Below are positions 45,785-54,800 of a stretch of 64,000 nucleotides of DNA, piece by piece. This DNA is from Picochlorum sp. 'celeri' (lineage: Eukaryota; Chlorophyta; Trebouxiophyceae): contig JAACMV010000007.1 of the NCBI GenBank assembly GCA_010909725.1, positions 868,001 to 932,000 of the forward strand, written 5' to 3'. The notes beneath the pieces are model-generated. The model was not told the DNA's origin. It made no database searches and was given only the letters and a program-made list of their open reading frames with translations. How positions within the stretch are numbered: position 1 is the stretch's first letter; every line of letters starts with the position of its first letter. Both the position numbers and the translations under genes were made by a program.

Positions 45785-46453
45785 TTATTCAATTTTAGCC
45801 TTGTCGACAGAATCTGCAGTAGTCGGAATGTTCATCTTTTTGGTTGTTGGGAATGGCACATCCTTGGAAAATCGTAAAATAAACAGGACACATTCCAATA
45901 CCATGGCAATGAACATGCTGACAATACCACACACGGCACGATACGCCATTGAATCAAACAACCTCCATGCCAGTGCATATCCAAACGCAAAAAATACAGC
46001 CATCATGGATATCACATGAGCTCCATATCGCATCTGTTCTCTATAGGAATGAAATCCTGCCGACTCTTTCAATTTCTTTTCTTTCGATGTGACACATCGA
46101 ACCATCTCATCATACCGCTTTTGATCCAATGCTTTTTGCAATTTCTCTAGATGTCTCACAAGGTCTGCCGATTTTGTACTGGGAGGGACCTTGTTTTGCT
46201 CTCCAGTGTATATCCCACCACCTCGACACACATCTTCCAAGCTAATACCCTTCTCAGCGTACCCCGATGCTTTGTATATACGTTTCAATTCATCCCATTC
46301 GATCGTATCATCGGTGTCAATCTCAGGAGACTGGCCCTGTTGGCCCTGTTGGTGGTCACAGGGAGACGTGGATGATCCAGTTGAAGCAGCATATCCTTCT
46401 CCCCGCGATCTCGACACCAATTCACGAATACTCTGGGTTACATATACTCTCAT
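45785..46453 (-). CDS. VMA12: V-ATPase assembly factor VMA12/TMEM199-like ER membrane protein
   Basis: One exon of 222 residues. The central block EDVCRGGGIYTGEQNKVPPSTKSADLVRHL, the helix LQKALDQKRYDEMVRCVT, and two membrane spans (VISMMAVFFAFGYALAW and AVCGIVSMFIAMVLECVLFIL) match the VMA12/TMEM199 family. In yeast Vma12 pairs with Vma22 in the ER to assemble the V0 sector of the proton pump. The N-terminal 60 residues are low-complexity and rich in Ser and Gly. It converges on BADC with 26 bp between stops. Confidence 0.85.
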   Translation of the reverse strand: MRVYVTQSIRELVSRSRGEGYAASTGSSTSPCDHQQGQQGQSPEIDTDDTIEWDELKRIYKASGYAEKGISLEDVCRGGGIYTGEQNKVPPSTKSADLVRHLEKLQKALDQKRYDEMVRCVTSKEKKLKESAGFHSYREQMRYGAHVISMMAVFFAFGYALAWRLFDSMAYRAVCGIVSMFIAMVLECVLFILRFSKDVPFPTTKKMNIPTTADSVDKAKIE

Positions 46454-47049
46454 AAATCCTATTTAATGGCCATGCATAGCTATCCCATGTCGAGATTGGT
46501 CAACTGCGAGGCATAACGTCTCTTCTCTTTTGGGTCTTGTTGAGCTCTTTGGGTGGATCACTGATGCACTGTGAAATGGCTCATTCGCGCCAGATTGCAT
46601 TACAATACCATTCATATCAACCATCTGTAGTGGTCATTCTCTCTCATTCATGCATCCTTAACGATCCTGTGCCTCCCCAAGAGGTTTCATCTTATTTTCT
46701 TTCTCTCCCATCAACTGTAATGTTTGACCGAAGCATATTTCGATTCTCTTGTTCTGTCATAGGGGGCAAAAGATTCCCTGATCAACGTACTAGTCTCAGG
46801 ATTCTCCCTCACCGCATCGTACAAGAATTCAGCGAATATTTTTTTCAATCAATTGTTCTGATACAGAGGGCGTCGGTGCAGAAGACCATCGAACCGATAC
46901 GGCGAAAGAACCCTGTGTCCCGTGCAAGTTCTCTCTGGCCCTTGTTTCTCTCATTCAGCAATTCATTCATGCTTCCGTGACTGAAATATATTCAGAAAAG
47001 ATTACCTGAGTAGCAAGGACTGACGTGTTGGGAAGGGAATGGGGAAGTA
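46454..47049. promoter_or_regulatory. Divergent promoter region between VMA12 and the ubiquitin protease
   Basis: About 596 bp between outward-facing starts. A 147-codon plus frame (46537-46980) lacks an ATG at its start and has no recognisable domain, so I treat the region as non-coding. It should carry both promoters. Confidence 0.45.
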
Positions 47050-48654
47050 ATGTTTGAAAGAAAGCATAGTACAAGTGTGGTAGAGGCACATGGTTCTCTT
47101 GGTCGGCAGGCCCAAAATGGATGCGATTCTGAAAATTTGATGGAGAGTCGTGGTGGGTTTCGGAAGCATCGGCGGTCCAAGTCTGCGATGCTGCCCAGTT
47201 TGGGGCTGTCTCGGCAGAAATCAAAGTCTGTGGATGCAGAGCATCCAATTGTGACAGGGGATGTCCATTTGAAATCCAAGGAAGTGTTTCAAGAAGTAAA
47301 GAAACTTGAGTTTCGCGGTCCAGTCGTGCCGAGTGCAAAGAGAGGGGTTGCTAATACAGGGAATTCGTGCTTCTTGTCGTCAGTGCTGCAATGCTTGTTT
47401 GCAACGCCTGGGGTTGCTGCGATGCTTGCGCCGGATATATGCGATGAGAAACGGCAAGATTCTGTTGAGAATAATAACTCAGTTGCTATGGATGAATCAA
47501 ATGACGAAGGAGGGCGGCAGAGCGAAGCGGAAGAGGCAGCAGAAGATGTGCCACAAACTGCTGGGCAGGCAGAGAGGCCAGAGAAGGGCACGTTAGCGCG
47601 CGTGATGAGGGATATTGTACGCGAGTTGTGGAATAAGCCTGGGAATAATGATACAGATGCGGGCGCGGTGGAGACCAAGAGTGTCAGTGCATTGCCATTG
47701 GTTCAAGTGTTGAAGAGATACCCAACAGTTGCAGAATATTTTAATGGTGCTCAACAGGACACGCAAGAGGTTCTGATGGCGCTTTTAGACCTTCTTGACC
47801 AAGATTTGTATGAGAATTTGGATGAAAATGGTACTACAGAGGATCAAAAATCTGATACCAAGGTGAAGCATGTCTCTGAATTGGAAAAGGCTGCGTGTGC
47901 TTGGAATAGTGTGGTTGAAAAGTCGTCCACACTCATTTCTGAGAACTTTTTGGGCCAGCTTCAGAGTTGTGTATTGTGTGAAACGTGCAAGACACGTTTT
48001 ACGATGTATGAACCATTTTTGGAGCTTTCGCTCTCGCTGGCACCAAAGGCGAGTAAAAATAAGGCTCTGTTTAATTGGCTTGGGTTTTCGTCGCCTTCAT
48101 TGAGCGACTGTCTCTTCGAATACACGTCTGATGCTCTTTTGGAGGGGGACGAGTTGTTTGATTGCGAGAAATGTCAGTGTAAAACCCGTGCAACGAAGCA
48201 AATGAAGTTGCACCGGCTTCCAAAAGCACTCATCTTTCACATGAAGCGATTCAAGCATTCTGCAAAGTCAACAGAAAAGATTGACAAATTTGTGAAATTC
48301 CCGCTTCAGGGGCTAGACTTGCGCCATCATGTATCTTTAGAATGCCCACATCCTCCGGAAGAGTGTATTTATGATTTGTATGCAGTAGCAAATCATTCTG
48401 GAACTTTGACGGTGGGCCATTATACGGCATACAATCTCGTGGAGGGGGAGGAGGAGAATGGCGAAAAAACATATCATTGGGTTCAATGCAATGACGATGT
48501 TGTTTTGAAGATTGCCAAAGAAGTAGTGGTATCTAATAATGCGTACTTGCTGTTCTACGCACGTAGAACTTTTATTGACAAGGACAGTGCAGCAAAGGCA
48601 TATGCCAATCTTGATAACGTTGAGCAACGATCTTGGATCGGAAATACTATTTGA
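47050..48654 (+). CDS. Ubiquitin-specific protease (USP family, USP36/42-like)
   Basis: One exon of 534 residues. The Cys box is ANTGNSCFLSSVLQCLF (catalytic Cys at about 104). The His box is VGHYTAYNL (about 455) followed by YHWVQCNDD. QQDTQEVLMALLDLLDQ, the zinc-binding CDCEKC-like pairs (FDCEKCQCKTRATKQMKL) and PKALIFHMKRFKH are family landmarks. The first 85 residues are basic and disordered. USP enzymes remove ubiquitin from proteins; the target is not predictable. It ends 4 bp before the stop of the converging helicase gene. Confidence 0.94.
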   Translation: MFERKHSTSVVEAHGSLGRQAQNGCDSENLMESRGGFRKHRRSKSAMLPSLGLSRQKSKSVDAEHPIVTGDVHLKSKEVFQEVKKLEFRGPVVPSAKRGVANTGNSCFLSSVLQCLFATPGVAAMLAPDICDEKRQDSVENNNSVAMDESNDEGGRQSEAEEAAEDVPQTAGQAERPEKGTLARVMRDIVRELWNKPGNNDTDAGAVETKSVSALPLVQVLKRYPTVAEYFNGAQQDTQEVLMALLDLLDQDLYENLDENGTTEDQKSDTKVKHVSELEKAACAWNSVVEKSSTLISENFLGQLQSCVLCETCKTRFTMYEPFLELSLSLAPKASKNKALFNWLGFSSPSLSDCLFEYTSDALLEGDELFDCEKCQCKTRATKQMKLHRLPKALIFHMKRFKHSAKSTEKIDKFVKFPLQGLDLRHHVSLECPHPPEECIYDLYAVANHSGTLTVGHYTAYNLVEGEEENGEKTYHWVQCNDDVVLKIAKEVVVSNNAYLLFYARRTFIDKDSAAKAYANLDNVEQRSWIGNTI

Positions 48655-48658
48655 TAAT

Positions 48659-50991
48659 TTACATACTCTTTTTCATTGCTTCTAAAGCAGTTGAGCCTTT
48701 ATTTCTACCGAACGGGTTGGCGACGACCAACTTGCTTTTCTTTTTTGCCTTTTTTGACAAGTGATTCTTCACTGCCAAAGCGAGTGCCTCTTGTCTGGAT
48801 CTGGGCTTGACAGAAGACTTCTTCTTCTTTGTTTTTGTCTGCCTGTTTTGGGCATTATTCTTCTCTGCGGCCATTTTTCTTGCCTCTTGTACCATACTTT
48901 TCGTATCCGGTTCGGTGGATAGCTTTTGTGAAACAGCAACACCAGATGCTGCACCACCAGTGAAGAACTTTCTGCTGAATTTTGGCTGCAAAGGCTCTGA
49001 CAACAGCATATCTAGTTCTGCCTTTATGGAATTAGCCCTCTTAACTTGCTCTTCTTTGTTTGTCTTTGTATATTCCTTTGCGCCTTTTCTCTTCACACTG
49101 AATTTCCTCCCCTCAAGTTCCTCGTCACTGTCATCAGACAAGACAATTCCCAGCTGCTCTGCATTCAATTTCTTCCACGATTTTTCTGCTTTCACTTTCG
49201 AATCTATTCTAGTAAGAGAATCATACTGGCATGCCAAATGCACTCTTTTTCTACATTCCCCCATGAGGGACAAATCAATGGGAAATTCTGGCAACCCTTC
49301 CTCCCTGGATCCAATCGAATGCAAAAGGGCTTGGAACCTCCCCTGTTCTTTAGGAGTGACGAAAGCTATCGAGATACCATCCTCCTCTGCTCGAGCAGTT
49401 CTCCCAGATCTATGCACATACGTGTCAACAGACGCTGGAATCTGATAATGAATCACACATGCAACGTCTTTAATATCAAGCCCTCTGGCAGCAACATCTG
49501 TAGCAATGAGAATGGAATCCTCATTCTTTGTGAATTTATCCAATGCCTTCAGTCGTGCACGTTGCTGCATTCCGGCATGCAGAGATGTAACCGGTAGGCC
49601 GAGGATTTTGAAAACTGCGGTAATTCTTCTAACAGCTGATATTGCATTGACAAAAACCAGAGTCCTGCCAGGATGTGCAGCCAAAATGCAATACAGATAT
49701 GCATCCCTCTCCTTCTCAGGACATGATATACGACTCGGTCACCTTTTCTGCAATCTTTCGGGATGTTGAGATATCGACGACCTTTGGTTTGGAAGAAGCA
49801 AAGGGAACGGCGTCCATCAGAGCTTCCAATGTTGCTCCACCTCCTGCACCACCGCCTCCCCTTTTGAGCCTCTTCTTCATTTCTGAAGGAAGCGTCAACG
49901 TTGCAGAAAACACAAACGTCTGCAAAGCATCTTTTTTATCTTCTACACGCCTCTTCATGGCCTGATTTGACACGAGATTGAAAATTGAGGTCAATTCTTG
50001 ATAATGGCCCTGCTGCACCATTCGGTCAGCTTCATCCAACACCAAAAATTTGAGGTTGGACATGTCGTTTACATGCGCATGACCTTCACGAATCAATTCC
50101 CATAATCTACCAGGTGTTGCGGCAATTATAGCTGGTGGATGCTTTGTGAGCAGTCTCTCTTGTTTCTGATGACTAATACCACCAACTATAGGAACCACCC
50201 GCACACCAACTCTTCTAGCAATGGGATCCACATGCTTGCAAACCTGCATACACAGCTCCCTCGTAGGAACCATAATGAGAGCTTTCAGACCATTTGGATT
50301 AAAATCAGGATTCCTCATCTTCTCCTCATACAAATAATTCAGTATAGGAAGGCCAAATGCAAGCGTCTTGCCAGAACCCTATACACAAAAGAACCCACAC
50401 ATGGTCATACATATGTTAACGACAATAGTCAACAAACAAGAGTATCAAACGAACCGTCTGCGCTGCACCAATAATATCCCTCCTATCACGTATCGCTGCA
50501 GGCAAGCATTCAGCCTGGATATGTGTGGGTGCAGAAAACCCAAGACGCGAGAGCGCATTCATGATTTCATCCTGCAGAAAATAGTCCTTCCATGCAGATA
50601 CATCCACACAACTCTCCGTATCATCTTCTACATCATCCTGATCCGGGGATGCCGTATCAGCCTTGTTGTTGTTCTTGACAGTAGTAGTACTCGTCTTCTT
50701 CTCCTTCTTCTTTGCCTTCTTCTTCAACCTCTTATTTTCCTCCTCGAGCTTGGCAATATACTCCATCATCTCCTCCTTCGACGCAGGAGCAGCCGTTTCT
50801 TTCTCAATATCTTCCCCCACACCAGTCAACTCGGGCATATTCTGCACTTCTGATGGGTCCAGTTCCTCCAATCCCATGAAACCATAGTGCTCGCTACCAA
50901 CCAAAATATCATCGCCCACCTCCACCTGTTTCCATCCTTCAACAGAATCCCAAGGATTTCCTCCTTTTTTCTTAGCCTTCCCCTTCATCAT
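48659..50991 (-). CDS. MAK5: DEAD-box RNA helicase MAK5/DDX24-like, with a frame break at TCC-TGA
   Basis: Exon 1 is 50991-50455 and joins in phase 0 across a 76-nt intron (gttcgt...tatag) to 50378. This rebuilds motif I as AAQTGSGKT. Frame continues to TGA at 49718-49716, then the conserved protein resumes one base on (+1), from 49717 to 48659. Read through the shift it would be about 751 residues. Seen motifs: PTHIQAECLP (Q), VPTRELCMQV, ATPGRLWE, VLDEADRMVQ, VFSATLTLP, then after the break PGRTLVFVNAISAV, LHAGMQQRARL, ATDVAARGLDIKDV and HRSGRTARAEEDG. MAK5/DDX24 acts in nucleolar 60S maturation. A two-base deletion, an assembly error or programmed +1 shifting could explain the break. Confidence 0.85.
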
Positions 50992-51332
50992 AAATCAGCA
51001 GACGTATCACCCGTATTGGAAGAAATCAAACCAGCATGCAACACATGTGGCCAACAGATGCAAGCCAGTCAAAATCCTTTCCTCTTCCACAATACTATTT
51101 TATAAAGCACAATATTATTATGCCATGGATAATCATGCCCTCTATATTCATGGATGAATCGAATCTGACAATCCAGACCAACCGTTGGTCTCAGGATGAA
51201 TTGCCTTGCCCATCAAATCCTGGCATTGGAGGATTCTTCTTTACGATGTAAGGCATCGCACGGGCCCACAGAGTCATTAATTCGAGATTTTAATTCATCT
51301 TTTGTATCAAGGATATACATCCGACAGCTGTG
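50992..51332. promoter_or_regulatory. Divergent promoter region between the helicase and the Deg protease
   Basis: About 341 bp between outward-facing starts. AT-rich with no open frame of note; it should hold both promoters. Confidence 0.5.
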
Positions 51333-52568
51333 ATGCCATCAGCGATACAAACAACACATTCCAATCCCAAGCGACATGTTGGGCAACGGTTGCACCCAAG
51401 GAAAAGGGTGATAGCACGCTCTTATTCCAAAGTTCTGCCTATAGATGTTGATATTGGGTTCATCAAGCGTGCTGGATTGTCGACACTTGCTGCAGGATTG
51501 CTTCTGTTTGCTAATCCGTCAAATGTACCTCGTGCAGAAAGCAGTTCTCTCCTCAGCCCCGAAGATGAGCGTATTGCTGACATATATGACCGTGTCAATC
51601 CATCTGTAGTTAACATATTCGATGCGGCCATGGCAGGCCGTGGACCGGTTGGGTCGAATTCGCCTGGCAATGGTTCAGGAATAATCTACAGCAGAGAGGG
51701 ATATATAGTCACAAACTATCACGTGCTTGGCAAACTCATCGACTCTGTTGGAATAGAAAAAGCAAAGTCACTGACAACACCAATCTCAAAAGTGTTGATA
51801 TTGGACAAGAATGAGCTGCAGGAGTCGTTTGATGGCTATTTTGTTGCTGCGGACAAACCACGAGACCTGTTGGTCCTCAAGGTGAATGCACCACCAGAGA
51901 TACTGCAGCCAGCAACGTTTGGCGATTCATCAGCCACTCGAGTAGGACAGAGTATATTGAGTATAGGAAACCCGTTCGGATTTGAGCATTCGATGAGCAA
52001 AGGAATCATATCTGCCAAGAATAGAGGATTTCAGAGCTACACAGACTCTGTCATTGGTGGAGCTCTGCAGATTGATGCAGCGACAAACCCAGGAAATTCA
52101 GGTGGCCCCGTTGTTAGTGCTTCCACTGGAGAGGTGGTTGGGGTGAATGCTGCCATTTTCACCAATACAGGAGACAGTGTGAGAGTAGGGTTTGCCATCC
52201 CTTCAAACACGGTGAAGAATGTTGTAGACCAGTTGATTGCAAATGGCCAAGTGATTCGACCATCCATCGGCATCACACCTGCTCCTGCAACCATTGCAAA
52301 GAGCTTGGGCACCATCACAGACGGTGTGATGATCCAGACTGTACAGCCAAATGGCCCATCAGATGGAAAACTCTTTGGCACACGCAGAGAAATCACTGGT
52401 GTACAACGAGGCGATATCATCATCAAACTGAACGACTCTATTATTCACAATATATTTGATTTATCGAGCGCACTGGATCAGTTATCCATTGGCGACTCGG
52501 TGACAGTGACTGTCCTGGGGACGGGAGGTGAGCCACGAACAGAAACCATTACACTTGCACATGAATAA
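51333..52568 (+). CDS. Deg/HtrA serine protease, probably thylakoid lumen
   Basis: One exon of 411 residues from ATG 51333. A basic transit region is followed by a hydrophobic lumenal signal (LSTLAAGLLLFANP) with a likely cut near PRAES. The triad is complete: His129 in TNYHVL, Asp178 in PRDLLVLK and Ser256 in NPGNSGGPV. A PDZ domain fills the C-terminus (GVMIQTVQPNGP, VQRGDIIIKLNDSIIHNIFDL). It resembles Deg1/Deg8, which remove damaged photosystem II proteins such as D1. The location is inferred. Confidence 0.93.
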   Translation: MPSAIQTTHSNPKRHVGQRLHPRKRVIARSYSKVLPIDVDIGFIKRAGLSTLAAGLLLFANPSNVPRAESSSLLSPEDERIADIYDRVNPSVVNIFDAAMAGRGPVGSNSPGNGSGIIYSREGYIVTNYHVLGKLIDSVGIEKAKSLTTPISKVLILDKNELQESFDGYFVAADKPRDLLVLKVNAPPEILQPATFGDSSATRVGQSILSIGNPFGFEHSMSKGIISAKNRGFQSYTDSVIGGALQIDAATNPGNSGGPVVSASTGEVVGVNAAIFTNTGDSVRVGFAIPSNTVKNVVDQLIANGQVIRPSIGITPAPATIAKSLGTITDGVMIQTVQPNGPSDGKLFGTRREITGVQRGDIIIKLNDSIIHNIFDLSSALDQLSIGDSVTVTVLGTGGEPRTETITLAHE

Positions 52569-52605
52569 TAATAACTACAATATTTCATTATGGGTTGCAA
52601 TCCAT

Positions 52606-53091
52606 TTATTCTTTACTGCTACCAGATGATGGATTATTCATCGTAATATTATATGTCAATGCCGTGGCAAACAAAGTCCATGCAAGGTATGGGTACAACA
52701 TGGTGGCTGCCACACCATCAACCTTGTTAAACTCAACAATGGTCAGACCCAACACACCCAGCAGCGCCGTAATATCAGCAGATGCAGCTGGAAGCTGATG
52801 CCATTTGAAGAACAGCGGAGACCATAAGAAGTTCAGTGCAAGCTGCACAGCATATAAAAACATTGGTTTGGACATGAGACCTGCCTTGCTGTATACTCTC
52901 CATGATGAGATGCCCATCAGCGTGTACAGCACAGTCCAAACAGGACCAAACAACCAATTCGGAGGCTGCCAAGATGGCTTCTTAATCGTTGGAAACCATG
53001 TTTTCACGTCATCCCGCATCGAGATGCCAATGCTCGTTCCACCAAGCAAAGGAATAGCAATGCTCGTGCCGAGTGACAATGCGTTCCCCAT
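52606..53091 (-). CDS. TSPO: TSPO/MBR translocator-like membrane protein
   Basis: I start at ATG 53091 (MGNALSLG, 161 residues), the usual TSPO length. The frame continues upstream to an ATG at 53241 (211 residues), but a gtatgt...ctgcag 5' UTR intron (about 53 nt) could end just before the chosen ATG. Five hydrophobic helices carry the family's tryptophan-rich motifs: PSWQPPNWLFGPVWTVLY, GISSWRVY and LALNFLWSPLFF. TSPO binds porphyrins and cholesterol-like ligands; in plants and algae it is stress-linked and found in endomembranes or mitochondria. Confidence 0.9.
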   Translation of the reverse strand: MGNALSLGTSIAIPLLGGTSIGISMRDDVKTWFPTIKKPSWQPPNWLFGPVWTVLYTLMGISSWRVYSKAGLMSKPMFLYAVQLALNFLWSPLFFKWHQLPAASADITALLGVLGLTIVEFNKVDGVAATMLYPYLAWTLFATALTYNITMNNPSSGSSKE

Positions 53092-53526
53092 GCCTGCAGT
53101 TCTGCTATTCAGTACTATCCAAGAACAAAACCCATTCAATACATACGAATATGTTTTTACTATGGGACTCATCATCTTTTCTTCAAGTAGTAGGTGCACC
53201 ATGAAACCCCGTCTTTGACCGACTGTAACAGTTACATACATAGGATGTCTGTTTTTGAAGATGAAGATGAAGAGCCTTGATCAACCACACTCATTTCTAA
53301 ATCTAGCCCACGTATTAAATAATAATAATTTACCATGTCAGCAGATACTGCTACTACTATACATCACAACGGTAAGTTGCCATAGTACTAAACTTTCATC
53401 AATTAACAACAATTCCATGCCATGCCACATGCATAGTCTGTTCTGGCTGCAAGAAGAACGACGCTCATCTTCTATGTGATTTTCAAACACAAATGTTAAA
53501 ATAAAAATTATGTAGGTGACGGCACC
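53092..53526. promoter_or_regulatory. Divergent promoter region between TSPO and CMS1
   Basis: About 435 bp between outward-facing starts. If TSPO starts at 53241 the shared promoter is shorter. No element was identified. Confidence 0.45.
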
Positions 53527-54378
53527 ATGCAGAAGAAGAGAAGGGGTAATATGAAAAAGTTGAACAGGGGTCAACGAAAACGTTTAAAGAAACGGAAGGA
53601 AGTGATTGCTGCGGCGATGGAGAAGGGCGAAGATCCAGATGAAGCTCTGAAAAAGGCTGGATTGGTCGAAGATGGTGCGACAAAGGAAGAATCCAACAAG
53701 GGCAACGAGGATGGGGAGGAAAAGTCTGTCAAGGCAAAGAAGAGAATAGAGCAGCTGAAGAGAAAGAGGAAGCATGCCGATGGCACGGAGGCCAGTCTTC
53801 CCATGGAAGATGTATTATGGAATGCGTATTCAAAAGCGTTTGGATACGCGTCGAATGTGAGGCAATCCAGTGGGCTTGCGGCATGCTCCATGCATCCTGC
53901 ATCCCCAACAACAATTGATTCATTAGAGTATAGTTTGAAGCGATCAGAGAATAGATGGAAGCGATTATTTGCAACGCCTCCGGTAGAAAAGCCTGCGCAT
54001 CCACATGCTATATTTATATCGCCGTCGGCTCTAGGATCCCTGGACTGTATCAAAAAGTGTCCAGAGTTTCATGCAGGGTGCCCCATGGCAAAACTGTTTG
54101 CCAAGCACATGAAAGTAGAGGAGCAAGCATCTCTTCTGCAGAAGAATCCCATCTGCATCGGTGTTGGTACTCCGAATAGAATACTAAAGCTTGCCAAGGA
54201 CAATCATGTGTCGTTTTCAAACCTGTCCCACCTGATTCTGGATATGAGACGGAACAAGAAGAATCAAACACTGGTGGATATTCCAGAGATTGCTGCTGAT
54301 TTTTGGTCTTTATGGGAGTCGTTTCTAAAACAAGGAGTTGTTGAGAAGAGTATCAAGATTCTCATTGTGGGCGATTGA
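53527..54378 (+). CDS. CMS1: CMS1-like 90S pre-ribosome protein
   Basis: One exon of 283 residues. A highly basic N-terminus (NRGQRKRLKKRKEVI) is a nucleolar-type signal. The C-terminal 150 residues have the CMS1 layout, which looks like a helicase domain that has lost its ATP-binding loop: HAIFISPSALGSLDCIK, ICIGVGTPNRILKLA, LSHLILDMRRNKKNQTLVDIP and KILIVGD. CMS1 is part of the U3-containing 90S complex that processes 18S rRNA precursors. It fits with RPA49 and MAK5 as a ribosome-biogenesis gene. Confidence 0.85.
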   Translation: MQKKRRGNMKKLNRGQRKRLKKRKEVIAAAMEKGEDPDEALKKAGLVEDGATKEESNKGNEDGEEKSVKAKKRIEQLKRKRKHADGTEASLPMEDVLWNAYSKAFGYASNVRQSSGLAACSMHPASPTTIDSLEYSLKRSENRWKRLFATPPVEKPAHPHAIFISPSALGSLDCIKKCPEFHAGCPMAKLFAKHMKVEEQASLLQKNPICIGVGTPNRILKLAKDNHVSFSNLSHLILDMRRNKKNQTLVDIPEIAADFWSLWESFLKQGVVEKSIKILIVGD

Positions 54379-54800
54379 TTGATTCTCACCTATAGAGCGG
54401 GGGTTTTTTTTTTTTTGGGCTTGCAAGCCAAGAGGGAGGAGGACGCGGATGGGGATCGGCATCTGCCGGCACACGCCAGCGCGTGTAGGGTATCTGCTAG
54501 GTCAACCTTGTAGATTCCCTAGCGGAATATTCTTTCTTCCATTGGATTGTAAAAGCGCGTGGGAATATCGATCTGTGCTCTATTTAAAGAAATAATACCT
54601 GTTTTATCTTTATGTAATGGCTGGACTCGGCCGAAGAGAAAGGAAAAGGTATCGTGAAACGCGTTCGTGAATTCAACCCTGCGGGCAAGGACCTTGTCGG
54701 GAGGGCACTGTTTGACTTTTTGAAACTATGCTGGATTCTGAGCATTGGATTGACTATATGTCATGCTAATGTAGGTTATAATATAATTTTGGGGCATATC
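54379..54800. other. Intergenic region with T12 run and open frame running into the PPR gene
   Basis: A T run near 54404-54416 and a GC-rich stretch up to 54500 follow the CMS1 stop. From about 54617 the frame of the PPR gene is open but has no ATG until 54801. ATG 54617 with a gtatcg donor at 54649 could be a first exon, but I could not prove an acceptor. Confidence 0.4.

Noticed and set aside
46537..46980. A 147-codon plus-strand frame between VMA12 and the USP gene
   Set aside because: No ATG at the start, no domain, and low similarity to coding composition nearby.
48807..49445. A 212-codon plus-strand frame
   Set aside because: Antisense to the lysine- and glutamate-rich end of the helicase, which gives long open phenylalanine- and serine-rich frames on the other strand.
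49712..49746. A 28-nt intron (gtgacc...ctgag) to repair the helicase frame
   Set aside because: It would remove the conserved VTESYIMS region seen in all MAK5/DDX24 proteins and lacks the usual donor and CAG acceptor.
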